Source: Heracleum sosnowskyi (lineage: Eukaryota > Streptophyta > Magnoliopsida > Apiales > Apiaceae). Taken from it: a stretch of DNA of 64,000 nucleotides. This document shows, one piece after another, positions 45,263 through 55,954 of this stretch. Each line of letters begins with the position of its first letter. Positions within the stretch are counted from its first letter, which is position 1. Both the position numbers and the translations under genes were made by a program. The stretch lies in contig CM061243.1 in NCBI GenBank assembly GCA_030848705.1, positions 113,856,674 through 113,920,673 of the forward strand, in the 5' to 3' direction. The notes beneath the pieces were generated by a model. That model worked only from the letters and a program-made list of their open reading frames with translations. It was not told the DNA's origin and made no database searches.

Positions 45263-48200
45263 TTACTTGATTTCTTGAATTTCAGGCACTGTCCTGATAT
45301 AGTCTGTAAGTAGTCTTCTTTCAGCTCTTTCTAGCTCAGCAGTCATAACCTCTTTCAGCTCCTTCAATTCTGGATCACTTTCACCAGTTTGATATATGGC
45401 AGCCCTCAGAGAATATATACTGTTCTTGTGCATTTCATTTCCAAGTCTTATAAAGAAAGACTTGTCAGACTCTAAGTTAAATTCCAAAACCTTTATTCCC
45501 AGTGCATTCTTGAATCTTGCACTGTTTCTCTTCATTTCAACAATTTTTCCATAAGCATCTCTATACTTAGGAATATAAATACTCGAGACACCTCCTCCAA
45601 GCATAGCTTTGGACTTCATCATTCTATCTTTGATAACCATAGCAGCATCATAAGTAAGTCTATTCTTAATCTTGAAAAGATATAGAACATACTCTAGCTC
45701 TTCCCATAGCTTCAAATGAATATCAGATTCACCAACTCTGTAAACTCTTCCATCATCTATGAAGTATAACAAAAATGCCTTTTGTAAACCTCTATGAAAT
45801 ATCATCTGAACAGACTCTAATTTGTCAAGGTTTTCTTGTGTAACCCCAATACCAGGTTCTGCCAGTGATGAAGAATCTCCAGGTCTATTGTTAATTCTCT
45901 TCTCCCTGTGTGATCCCAAACCAGATTTATCATATGACTCTTTGCCTAAAACAGTTCTGGTTTGTAAGAAATTCACAGCTTCTAACTTCATATCTTCAGG
46001 AAGTTCAGGTCTTTTGAAACCAGGAAGGTGTGTGAATTGTTTAGCTTGTACAACTTGAGCATTGTCAGCGGTTGTCACAACTTTAGTAGTATCATCAACA
46101 TGAGCCTTGTCAGCGGTTGATCTAGCTTCAAAAACTTCAACTTGAGCTCTGTCAGAGGTTGAAAAATTCTTCTTAGGTAACTGTCCTTCTTCTACCAGCT
46201 TACCTTTACCTTTTTCTTTATCTGCAACCAAAGGCCTCCTTGAGTATTGTAAACTCTGTTGAGAGTTCACATTCTCTTTAATAGAAATTCCTAGTTCTTT
46301 TCTCCTAGGAGCCTTTGCTGCTTTCTTCTTATAAGTACCAGCTTTTAATTTCTCTTGATGCTCTTCAGCAAGAAGCTTCATTTCAGCATCAATATCTTCA
46401 ACTGTCACCTCACCACCATGCTCTTGTAAAAATATTTGAGTAGCTATTTCTTCATCAGTGGTAGGCTTATCAGAGTTTATCAAACTTTTGAGTTTTGAAC
46501 TACTGGCAGAGTTTATATTTCCCTTACCAGGGTTTGATCTTCTATCAGAGTTTGATCTTCTATCAGAGTTTGATCTTGGTGGTCTTCTCTCAGAATTCAA
46601 CCTTAAACTCTTTTCATCTCCCTTGCTTCCACCATCATTACCATCATCCCTCCGTCTCAGAGTTTGAGTGTCTTTGCATTTGTCACTTGGTACACTCTCC
46701 CCCTTTTTGACATCATCAGAAAGTAGTACTGATGTCAGCAACTCAATGGCATTGGAAATTGAAGTAAGTTGTGTAGCCATCGCAGCTTGATTGTCTTCAA
46801 CTTTCCCAAGCCTCTTCTGAATAGCATCAGAGTCCTTAGCTTGCTGCTTGAACATTGAGGAATAGTATGACCTATCATTCTTCAAAGTCATATCTCTCAG
46901 CCCAACTTCATTCCTTAAATTTGTAACCGCTGTGTGTGTCTCATCAAATCTATTGTGAAGAGATTTAACTTGCACCACAGTGGCTTTAAGACTTGTAATA
47001 ATATCAGGAGTAGAAATGGTCTTGACAGAATCAGCTACAAAATCTGCAGCCCTCTGAGCAGTAAATATGCAATCTGCATCAGCCCATCTGCTAAAATACA
47101 TCTGTTGAAAATGCTCAGCTGTTTGTCTGTTGATTTCTCTAGCGTCAGCAGAATCTGCAACATCATCAGACAATGATACTTGAATACTAGGGTGTGAATG
47201 AGAACCCTCAGCAGCATCTTCAATATCCTTATCATCAATGTCTGCTTCATTTTCCACATGATCAGAGTTTATAACAGCATCAACTTTTGCTTCTTGATGT
47301 ACAACATCTTCAACAATCTGCTGCATAGCCTCAATCAAGACAGCATCATCAGAGTTTGTTGCAGCAGCTACCTCTTGAACATCATCTGCTTCAACAAAAT
47401 TCTCTCCTGTAGCTTCATTTAAGATCTTTTCTTCAGCAGCTTCAAAACGCCCAGCAGATGCTAAAATCTGATCAATTTCTTCCCCCTTTTCAGAATTGGC
47501 ATTGTTGACAGAAAGAATCTCTGTATGTGAACCAACAGAGTCTTCAAGTATAAGGGTGGCTTGATCAGCTGCCACATCCTCAGTGTGACAAACACTGACA
47601 GAAGGATGTGCTTCAAAACTGTCATCCATCATAAAATCCATAATTGCATCCTCATGCTCAGAAATTCTGCAATCAGAGTTTGCAGCATCTTCTGTTTCAA
47701 CATTAACTCTGTCCTTAATAGGCACAGGAGTCTCCTCATGAATAAGATTGTCATGAGCTTCAGCTTCACACACACTGTTGTCAGCATGAACAGCAATGTC
47801 CTCAACTACATCATCAGACTTTGATGTAGGAGCTTCTACATGAGCTTCCTCTTCAAAACCAGCAGGAGCTTCTACATTTTGTGCACCAAATAAATATGCA
47901 CCAATCCTTACTTTCCTCTGCTGAAGAGTTTCCAAATCATTATCTTCATCAGCATCAGAATGTGGCCTATTTGCCCTCTTCTTGAATTTCTTCTTCTGAG
48001 ATGTACCAGCAAGAACAGGTACCTCAGCTTCAGCCTCCTCAGTCCTAACAGACTTTAAAATCCTCTTTCTTTTCTTCTGAGACCTCTGTGATGGAGCTAC
48101 AGAAGGTCCAGCTTCATTGGTTGGTTGTTGAGAATTAACAAGAAACTGTTGAACCCTTTCAGGTAACAACAAATCACCAACGTCGCCCTTCTTTACATCC

Positions 48201-48928
48201 TTGTTAGTTAGATCAGAGAATACACGTTTATGCAACTTAAAACATAAAATCACATCATCCTCAGCTATGTCTAACCCAGAAACACATTCAGAAAATATTA
48301 ACTGACAAAAACGAGAAAAATAGACAACAGTCCTATTTTCTGTCATTTTCTCCCCTAGATTATGCAAAACAATTCGAGCAAAATCTAAATTGTTGCCAAA
48401 GAGAAGAGAATACCCAATTTGCAGGCTCTCTGTGGGAATAGCATCCCAATTCGTGCACTTCTTGCCAAACGCCCTAGTAATGCAGTCGAAAAAGAAACTC
48501 CATTCCTTTCGCAAAAACGGCCTTTTGAGTTGACCCACCTTCGCCAAAGAACCAGAATATCCAATCTCGCGCATCATGCTCAACAACTGATCATCACCAA
48601 CAGCAATTGTATACGAATTAAAGCTCTCAATATCCAAAGCATCACGAACAGTATCTGGAGTGACAACATACTCCTCTCCATTGAATTCAAAAACAATCGA
48701 AGGTGACCCTGTCTCGCCTCCATTATCATAAACACCTGTCTGCCAAAAGCGTGCAATTTGAGATGCAGACAGCTTCAGTGGTGCAGTGAGAGCAGTTCCT
48801 ATAGCAGAGTTTGTCAAGAAATTTTGGATCAAATGAAACGCCTCCGGTGCGTTCTCATTTGCCAAGGGTGCTGAGTAATTGTTGGGAACAAATTCTAACC
48901 CAGAAGCAGTGAACATCGTAGTAGCCAT
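45263..48928 (-). CDS. extra Sirevirus ORF downstream of pol, 1221 residues, function unknown
   Basis: One unbroken frame after pol and before the 3' LTR, in the place where Sireviruses may carry an env-like gene. Residues 1-265 look globular (FLTNSAIGTALT, ARFWQTG, VVTPDTVRDAL, KEWSFFFDCI, NWDAIPTESLQIGYSLLFG). I recall similar N-termini in uncharacterised proteins of other asterid genomes. Next come basic nuclear-signal-like patches (KKRKR near 285; KKKFKKRA), a long acidic Glu/Asp/Ala region (about 330-620), a helical probably coiled-coil part (about 625-760), a basic Ser/Arg stretch with SNSDRR repeats, and a C-terminal globular part (about 975-1221). I see no signal peptide or transmembrane segment, so an envelope role is not supported. 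Nine AAACTCTG octamers in its sense strand and one CAGAGTTT lie inside the coding sequence. Confidence 0.85.
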   Translation of the reverse strand: MATTMFTASGLEFVPNNYSAPLANENAPEAFHLIQNFLTNSAIGTALTAPLKLSASQIARFWQTGVYDNGGETGSPSIVFEFNGEEYVVTPDTVRDALDIESFNSYTIAVGDDQLLSMMREIGYSGSLAKVGQLKRPFLRKEWSFFFDCITRAFGKKCTNWDAIPTESLQIGYSLLFGNNLDFARIVLHNLGEKMTENRTVVYFSRFCQLIFSECVSGLDIAEDDVILCFKLHKRVFSDLTNKDVKKGDVGDLLLPERVQQFLVNSQQPTNEAGPSVAPSQRSQKKRKRILKSVRTEEAEAEVPVLAGTSQKKKFKKRANRPHSDADEDNDLETLQQRKVRIGAYLFGAQNVEAPAGFEEEAHVEAPTSKSDDVVEDIAVHADNSVCEAEAHDNLIHEETPVPIKDRVNVETEDAANSDCRISEHEDAIMDFMMDDSFEAHPSVSVCHTEDVAADQATLILEDSVGSHTEILSVNNANSEKGEEIDQILASAGRFEAAEEKILNEATGENFVEADDVQEVAAATNSDDAVLIEAMQQIVEDVVHQEAKVDAVINSDHVENEADIDDKDIEDAAEGSHSHPSIQVSLSDDVADSADAREINRQTAEHFQQMYFSRWADADCIFTAQRAADFVADSVKTISTPDIITSLKATVVQVKSLHNRFDETHTAVTNLRNEVGLRDMTLKNDRSYYSSMFKQQAKDSDAIQKRLGKVEDNQAAMATQLTSISNAIELLTSVLLSDDVKKGESVPSDKCKDTQTLRRRDDGNDGGSKGDEKSLRLNSERRPPRSNSDRRSNSDRRSNPGKGNINSASSSKLKSLINSDKPTTDEEIATQIFLQEHGGEVTVEDIDAEMKLLAEEHQEKLKAGTYKKKAAKAPRRKELGISIKENVNSQQSLQYSRRPLVADKEKGKGKLVEEGQLPKKNFSTSDRAQVEVFEARSTADKAHVDDTTKVVTTADNAQVVQAKQFTHLPGFKRPELPEDMKLEAVNFLQTRTVLGKESYDKSGLGSHREKRINNRPGDSSSLAEPGIGVTQENLDKLESVQMIFHRGLQKAFLLYFIDDGRVYRVGESDIHLKLWEELEYVLYLFKIKNRLTYDAAMVIKDRMMKSKAMLGGGVSSIYIPKYRDAYGKIVEMKRNSARFKNALGIKVLEFNLESDKSFFIRLGNEMHKNSIYSLRAAIYQTGESDPELKELKEVMTAELERAERRLLTDYIRTVPEIQEIK

Positions 48929-50236
48929 TAGAACAGAGTGAAAAATGCAGTAAAAGTGTTTGTTGAAATGTTTGTGTGTAAAAGCTTTTGAAAATCGAAA
49001 GTGTGTAAAGGACTGAACTGCGTAGAAGTAGTGTATATAAATAATAACTGTAAAAATTAAAACTGAAACGTTTTAATCATTACTATACACAGCAGGCAGT
49101 TTTGAAAAATGTGTGAGTGGGACAGGTGTCATGCATGCAAACGCTGACAGCTGTATACAACAACTACCAATACACACGCGCAGTAAAAATAGCAATTATT
49201 ACCGCCTTTAACACTTTTTGAAAAACACACAACCTCTCTCCTCTGTTTTAATACAAAACGAACTGTTTGTAAACATACTCTTTTAAAATTCCAAAACAAA
49301 TGTTTTTCCTCAAAATTGTAAAATGTCTGAAACAAATAATTTATTTAAATCAGAGATTAAAATAGAATTACCTCGGCATATGTTACATAACACATCAGCG
49401 TTTACTAATTCTTCTTCTTTGTCAATAAACTCTTTTCTCAACATGTACAGTTGTGAATAAAAGTGTGTGCAATAGCAGAGTTTACCGTAATCAATAGTTA
49501 GATCATCTCAAAGTGCATAAAATCCACAAACTAAAGTAGTAAAAATTGGTTGCCTAAACTCTCATGTATAACATAACATCTGATTTTATATCTAAACTCT
49601 GTTTTCTGATATCCTTTCATTTGGATATATCTTTTAATTTTTCACCCCCTTTCTTTATTATTATTATTTTTTTTTTTCTTTATTTTTCCAGTAATCAGTG
49701 GTTGGCACTAGTCACCAAAAATCAACGATTTTAGCCCTTATTTCATACAATAAGTTCCTGGATCTTCCTAGGCACAACATGATCTCAAAGGAATTTGTGC
49801 TCTTTTTGGCATCTTGATTTGAGGGTGAATTCTTTTTAATTAAGAATCAGAGTTTAGACTTTTCATCAGTAAATATAATTAACTTATGAGAGAAAATGCA
49901 AACAGCTAATACAGACTCAGTGTATAGGATCAATAAACTAAGAGATGGTATAAATACAGAGACAGTATCATGCTGTGTTAACTTACTGCACATAATCGAG
50001 ATCAGAATCTATACGACTCTGAAGGATTCACAGTTACTTACTGAGAATTATGCTTCATACAAATTTCTTCATTGGTCCAAATGTTTCAGACAAAATTACA
50101 AACAGAGTATGACATTAAACTGTAACTATCAGAGTATGACCAACAGAGTTTAGCATCAGAGATTAACATGCTGGTTCACATAACAGTTAACATATGTAAG
50201 AAATCATGAACATAAAAGTGAGTCTAACCCGTATCT
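48929..50236 (-). other. Sirevirus non-coding region between pol and the extra ORF
   Basis: About 1.3 kb without a long ORF, holding four AAACTCTG/CAGAGTTT octamers (49476, 49594, 49848, 50144) and a T-rich run at 49660-49685. It should include the leader and possibly a promoter or splice acceptor for the extra ORF. Confidence 0.7.
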
Positions 50237-53200
50237 CTAGTCAGAACCAGAGATCATTCCAAGTTCATTTACCAATCTTGTAAAAGTAGCTTCACTCAAA
50301 GGTTTGGTGAAGATATCTGCAAGTTGTTGGTCTGTAGACACAAAATGAAGCTCAATGTTTCCTTCTTCCACATGTTCTCTGATAAAATGATACCTTATGC
50401 TGATGTGCTTGGTCATGGAGTGCTGTACTAGATTACCTGTCATTGCAATAGCACTTTGGTTATCACAGAAAATAGGTATTTTAGAGTACCTTAGCCCATA
50501 ATCCAGCAACTAATTTTTCATCCAAAGAATCTGTGCACAACAGCTACCAGCAGCTATATACTCTGCTTCTGCAGTGGATGTAGAAATTGATTTCTGTTTC
50601 TTACTGTACCAAGAAACCAATCTGTCACCTAAAAATTGACAGCTTCCACTTGTACTTTTTCTGTCTATCTTACAGCCTGCAAAATCTGCATCAGAGTAAC
50701 CAATTAAATTAAACTCTGATTCTCTAGGATACCACAAACCAAGGGTTATGGTTCCTTTGAGATACTTGAAGATCCTTTTCACAGCTGTTAGATGTGGCTC
50801 TCTGGGATCTGCTTGGAATCTTGCACAAAGACATGTGGCATACATGATATCAGGTCTACTTGCAGTAAGATACAACAAAGACCCAATCATGCCTCTGTAG
50901 GTTGTCATATCTACTGATGCCCCACTGTCTTTGTCTAGCTTTGTTGCTGTAGCCATGGGAGTTGTAGCAGATGAACTATCAAGCATACCAAATTTCTTTA
51001 GAAGATTTCTGGTATACTTTGCTTGATTGATAAAAATCCCATCATCTGTTTGCTTGACCTGTAAGCCTAGAAAATAACTAAGCTCTCCCATCATGCTCAT
51101 TTGGTACCTAGATTGCATAAGCTTTGCAAACTTCTTACAGAGTTTGTCATTAGTAGATCCAAAAATAATATCATCTACATAAATTTGAACTAAAAGCAAA
51201 TCATCACCAGAATTGAAATAAAACAAGGTTTTATCAATTGTACCTCTTGTGAACCCACTTTCTAAAAGAAATTGAGCAAGAGTTTCATACCATGCTCTTG
51301 GTGCTTGCTTTAGTCCATATAATGCCTTGTCAAGCCTGTAGACATAATCTGGATGCTTGGGATCTACGAATCCTGGTGGTTGTTCAACAAACACTTCTTC
51401 TTCAAGCTTCCCATTGAGAAAAGCACTCTTTACATCCATCTGAAAGACTTTAAACTTCTTGTGTGCAGCATAGGCCAGAAAAATTCTTATGGCCTCCAAT
51501 CTTGCAACTGGAGCAAAGGTTTCATCATAGTCAATTCCTTCCTGTTGTGAATAACCTTTTGCCACAAGTCTAGCCTTGTTTCTTGTAATCACACCTTCAC
51601 TGTCAGTCTTGTTTCTGAAAACCCACTTTGTACCTACAATTGATCTATTCTTTGGTCTAGGTACAAGTGTCCAGACTTCATTTCTTTCAAATTCATTTAA
51701 CTCTTCTTGCATTGCTGTAATCCAATTAGCATCTTGAAGAGCTTCCTCCACTTTCTTTGGTTCTGTTTGAGACAAGAAAGCATGATACAGACACTCATTA
51801 TTTGTTGCACTTCTAGTTCTCACACTAGCATCAGGATCTCCAATTATGAGATCAGGTGTATGTGCCTGTGTCCACTTTCTTGCTGTTGGTAAGTGGTTTC
51901 TTGCATCATTATTTGATCCTCCCCCTTGATCCATGCTCTCCTGATTCATATGTTGACTTTCTGCAGCATCTGAGGCTCCCCCTGAATTGGATGGCTCAGA
52001 GTTTGAACTGTCAGAGTTTGAATCAGTTTCCTCAACTGACTCATTTGCTGTGTCTTGTTGAGCTTCTTCACGCTCCCCCTCAACTGGTTCTCTACTTTGT
52101 TCAATTTGAGAATTTCCAGTTTCTTCAGTATTTACCAGTAGAGGTTCAGAGTATGCTTCGTCAGAGTTTGTCAACTCTGCTTCATCAGAGTTTATATCAT
52201 CAGAGAATAGATCTTCATTTTCAAAACGCAGTTGATCATATCCATCCTTGTCTTCAAGTCCAATTATTTTCTTGTCATCAAATGACACATGTATAGATTC
52301 CATGATCACCTTAGTTCTTAGATTATAAACTCTGAATGCTTTTGTTGACAATGGATAGCCAACAAAGATTCCTTCATCAACTTTTAACTCGAACTTTGTC
52401 AACTGTTCAGGATGAGTCTTCAACACAAAGCATTTGCATCCAAATATATGAAAATATTTCAAATTTGGCTTCTTATTTTTCACCATCTCATATGGTGTTT
52501 TCCCATGCTTGTTGATCAATGTTGCATTTTGAGTAAAACAAGCAGTTTGAACAGCTTCTGCCCAGAAGTATGTTGGTAACTTTGCTTCATCGAGCATAGT
52601 TCTGGCTGCTTCAATTAAAGTTCTGTTCTTCCTTTCAACTACACCATTTTGCTGTGGAGTTCCAGGTGCAGAAAATTCTTGTTTCACTCCTCTTTCCTTG
52701 CAGAAAGCTTCTATAATTGAGTTTCTGAATTCAGTTCCATTATCACTCCTTATAATTTTGACTTTGTGTTGTGATCCTTTGTCCAGTAGTTTTACATGAT
52801 CCATCAGAGTTTGAGCAGTTTCATCCTTCTTTGATAAGAAATACACCCATGTATATCTAGTATATTCATCAACAATTACTAGAGCATATTTCTTTCTGCC
52901 CATGGACATCACATTCACTGGTCCAAAGAGATCAACATGAAGAAGATGATAAGGTTCCACTACTGAAAATTCAGATTTGCTCTTGAAAGATGACTTCCTT
53001 TGCTTGGCCTTTTGACAAGAATCACATAGGCCATCTAGACTGAGTATTGATTTTAGAAGTCCCCTTACAAGATCTTTTCTTATTAGCTCATTGATGTTGT
53101 TCAAATTGAGATGAGAGAGCTTCTTGTGCCAGTTCCAACTCTCTTCATTTGACATTCTGGCTGTCAGACACACTGTTTTTCCATCAGAGTTTGTTACCAA

Positions 53201-53551
53201 ACTTGCTTCATAAATGTTGTTGCGCCTGTGTCCAACTAGAACAACTTTTCCAGTAGATTTACTGATAACTTCACAGTATTCACTATGAAAATCTACATGG
53301 TTTCCTCTGTCACAGATTTGACTCACAGATAGCAGATTATGCTTGAGTCCTGAGACTAGAGCTACATTTGTAATGATGACACTTCCAAGATTGATATTGC
53401 CATATCCCAGAGTGTGTCCTATGTTGCCATCTCCATAGGAAACCTTTGGGCCAGCCTTCTCCTTAAAGTCTGATAACAGGGCTTTATTTCCAGTCATATG
53501 TCCTGAGCATCCACTGTCCAAGATAAGTGTGCTCTCTATTATACCCTGCAA
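50237..53551 (-). CDS. pol: Sirevirus pol: protease, integrase, RT, RNase H, split by one in-frame stop
   Basis: The main frame 50510-53551 holds 1013 residues. A TAG stop at 50510-50512 interrupts it, after which the same frame continues to 50237 with the end of RNase H (CDNQSAIAM, HIREH-like FIREHVEEG, TDQQLADIFTKPL). Protease: LDSGCSGHM at about residue 12. Pre-integrase: HKKLSHL and CDSCQKAKQ. Integrase catalytic D207 (HVDLFGP), D270 (RSDNGTEF) and E306 (VVERKN), with DX35E spacing. RT: QMDVKSAFLNG and YVDD at 791-794. RNase H: DADFAG and STAEAEYIA. The 5' side begins without an ATG, so translation must continue from the upstream frame by frameshift, readthrough or splicing. Apart from the stop, the catalytic residues are intact. 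Confidence 0.95.
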
Positions 53552-53564
53552 TCACAAACAAACA

Positions 53565-54650
53565 CTAAGTGTTAGTTTTAAGGATCCAGACTTGCTTGGA
53601 TCCTTTGTCTTTCTTAACAGTGTTAACTTTTGCAGCGGAATCTGTATTATCAGAGTTTAAACTAACATTGTCAGATTTTACACTAGCAGAGTTTGCTCTA
53701 ACCCATTTCAAGTTGGGTTTTAGCTCATAATAGTTGTGATAAATAGCATGATAACTCTTGCAAGTATAAATGGAATGCCAAGTGCTCCCACAGTGTTTGC
53801 ATAAAGTTTGTGGTTTAACTCTTACATAATCATTCTTTACTCCTGATGTAGAAGATAAAGAATTAATATGTTTGTTCTTAGTGCAAAATCTAGCAAGATG
53901 ATTAGAACTACCACAATTGTAACATGTTTTCCTTGAAGCACCAGCATTAGGCAAATGATTATTTCTGTTATTTATGCCTACTTTTCCATTCCTATTCTTC
54001 TTGGACCCTTTTGGTTTCATGGCAGACTTTATCTCTTTCAGCTTATGATTAAACTGTTTCCCTGTCATCAAACCAACATTAACCTGTTTTTCACAAGTTT
54101 TTACTGGTTTTCTAACAGCTTCTACTTCCATAAGTTTTTCTGTTTTAATATTTTCCTGTTTTTCACAGGCTTCACCTGATTTCATATCAGCTTCTCTTAT
54201 TACAACAGATTTTAACTTATTGAATTCTGGAACAAATTTCACAGGTTTAAGTTGTGGTTTAACCTTAACCTTGTCTTTAAACCTAAGTTCATCATTTTCA
54301 CAATAACCTAAACCTACAGAATCAGTCTGAAACACTTGATGAGTGTCTCTTCCAGAGTCTGTCCAAGTCTTGATTATTTTTCTTTCTTTTTCTAAATCAG
54401 ATTCTAGTTGCCTATATCTTTTCAGCAACTCCTGTTCTACATAAACAGCATCATCTCTTTCTTTTTGAATCTGCTTCATTCTTTCAAGTTCTCCTTCAAG
54501 AAACTTGTTTCTATCTTTAAGACTAAGATTCTCAGCTTTAATTCTCTCATTCTCTAAGGTCTGATCCCTATAGCTAACATGAACACTTTTCAGATATACT
54601 CTTAACTCAGATATATTATCAGTACATAAGCATAAGTAGTTAGGGGTACC
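53565..54650 (-). CDS. Sirevirus second gag-region frame: coiled coil and two zinc knuckles
   Basis: This frame is open from about 54650, overlapping the end of gag by about 49 bases in the -1 frame, to a TAG at 53565. It encodes a Glu/Lys-rich coiled coil (ELERMKQIQKERDDAVYVEQ), a WTDSGR motif, basic linkers, then CYNCGSSNHLARFC and CKHCGSTWHSIYTC (CCHC-like knuckles), and ends KQVWILKTNT. It belongs between gag and protease in this lineage. The offset frames on both sides mean either programmed frameshifting/splicing or two single-base lesions. A pyrimidine-rich stretch ending TTGTGATTGCAG lies right at the pol junction and looks like a splice acceptor. Confidence 0.8.
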   Translation of the reverse strand, partial: GTPNYLCLCTDNISELRVYLKSVHVSYRDQTLENERIKAENLSLKDRNKFLEGELERMKQIQKERDDAVYVEQELLKRYRQLESDLEKERKIIKTWTDSGRDTHQVFQTDSVGLGYCENDELRFKDKVKVKPQLKPVKFVPEFNKLKSVVIREADMKSGEACEKQENIKTEKLMEVEAVRKPVKTCEKQVNVGLMTGKQFNHKLKEIKSAMKPKGSKKNRNGKVGINNRNNHLPNAGASRKTCYNCGSSNHLARFCTKNKHINSLSSTSGVKNDYVRVKPQTLCKHCGSTWHSIYTCKSYHAIYHNYYELKPNLKWVRANSASVKSDNVSLNSDNTDSAAKVNTVKKDKGSKQVWILKTNT

Positions 54651-55891
54651 TTATTTTCAGACGATTCAGTCTCATCTCTGACAGTTGCCATAAGAGCATA
54701 GTTTTCTCCATCATCAGAGTCTGAAGTATCTGCCCAGTCTTTGCCTTTAGAGATGAGTGCTTTCTCAGATTTGCCTTTCTTGCACTCAGGAGCATAGTGA
54801 CCCATCTCTTTGCACTTGTAGCACTGGATCTCAGATTTGTCCTTCTTTCCAGACTTGGTATCCCTTCCATCAGACTTTCTGAAATTCTTCTTCTCAGAAT
54901 TTGAATCTTTCCTTGAGAATCTCTTTCCCTTCTTGAAGTTCTTGAATCCCATCTTCTTGAAGGTCTTCACCATCAATGCAGCCATTTGCATCATCTGTTC
55001 TTCATCATCATCATCAGAGTCAGAAGCTTCACCAGAGTTTGAATCATCATCAGAGTTTGATGACTCACTCTCAGATTTAATGACTAAAGCCTTTCCTTTG
55101 GCTTTCTTCCTTGATGATTCCTTCTTAATGGGCTTCTCCTCGACTTTGAGAGCAACAGATTTTGACTTTTTACTCATTCTTCTATTCCTTTGTTCTATCT
55201 CCAGTTCATGAGTTTTCAATAACCCATAGATTTCATCAAGATCTGTATCAGCAAGCTCATAATTATCTCTTATTGTGGTTGTCTTTAGATCCCACTTTTC
55301 AGGTAGAGATAACAGAAACTTGAGATTAGATTCTTCAACTTCATATTCTTTATCAACCAGAGACAGATCGTTCAACAGTTTGCAAAATCTGTCATAAGTC
55401 TCAGTCAAGGTTTCATTAGTTCTTGAATCAAAGTGCTCATACTCCTGTGTGAGTATTGTTTTTCTGTTCTTCTTAATAGCACCTGTTCCTTGGCATTTGA
55501 CTTCTAAAGCATCCCATATCTCTTTGGCAGTTTTGCAGCCAATTACTCTGTTAGACATAACATTATCTAAAGCACTGTGGAGAAGATGTCTAACCTTTGC
55601 ATCCTTTGCAATTGATGAGATATCCTCAGGAGTCATATCTTTCTTTTCCTTTGGAACAGTCTTTTGTTCTTGACCATCAACAACAGGGGGCAATTTAGTT
55701 GGCATATGAGGACCATCATAGATTCTGTCAAGATATTCTGGATCTGTAGCCTCCAGAAACATGGTCATCTTAACCTTCCAAATCGGATACTCTACTGGCC
55801 TGAGAATTGGAACCCTGATTGTTTCATATCGACTTACAGAATTGGGCTTAACCTGTTCAGCCTTAGGAGCAGTTTGATTTTCTTCAGACAT
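54602..55891 (-). CDS. gag: Sirevirus gag, 429 residues
   Basis: The capsid-like part starts MSEENQTAPKAE, followed by YPIWKVKMTMFLEATDPEY, KEIWDALEVKCQGT, QEYEHFDSRTNETLTETYDRF and LPEKWDLKTTTIRD. These are typical of the UBN2/Copia gag domain. An acidic Ser/Asp stretch and basic KKMGFKNFKKGKRF then precede a CCHC zinc knuckle at residues 357-370 (CYKCKEMGHYAPEC). The frame ends in LIIYLS after the point where the next frame opens. The ATG lies about 64 bases inside the 5' LTR border. Confidence 0.93.
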   Translation of the reverse strand: MSEENQTAPKAEQVKPNSVSRYETIRVPILRPVEYPIWKVKMTMFLEATDPEYLDRIYDGPHMPTKLPPVVDGQEQKTVPKEKKDMTPEDISSIAKDAKVRHLLHSALDNVMSNRVIGCKTAKEIWDALEVKCQGTGAIKKNRKTILTQEYEHFDSRTNETLTETYDRFCKLLNDLSLVDKEYEVEESNLKFLLSLPEKWDLKTTTIRDNYELADTDLDEIYGLLKTHELEIEQRNRRMSKKSKSVALKVEEKPIKKESSRKKAKGKALVIKSESESSNSDDDSNSGEASDSDDDDEEQMMQMAALMVKTFKKMGFKNFKKGKRFSRKDSNSEKKNFRKSDGRDTKSGKKDKSEIQCYKCKEMGHYAPECKKGKSEKALISKGKDWADTSDSDDGENYALMATVRDETESSENKVPLTTYAYVLIIYLS

Positions 55892-55940
55892 GATTAATAC
55901 TGTGTTTGAATCGTAAAACTGTATATATTAAACAGCCTTG

Positions 55941-55954
55941 GCTCTAATACCAAT
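55941..55954 (-). other. Sirevirus primer binding site
   Basis: Right after the 5' LTR the minus strand reads ATTGGTATTAGAGC, complementary to the 3' end of initiator-Met tRNA except for one T in the usual GGTATCAGAGC. Confidence 0.85.

Noticed and set aside
45263..48928. Calling the extra Sirevirus ORF an envelope gene
   Set aside because: No signal peptide, transmembrane segment or furin-like site is visible, so only the position supports the label.
51856..52296. 146-codon ORF on the + strand
   Set aside because: It is antisense to Sirevirus pol and has no family character; other + strand ORFs between 45 and 56 kb are the same case.
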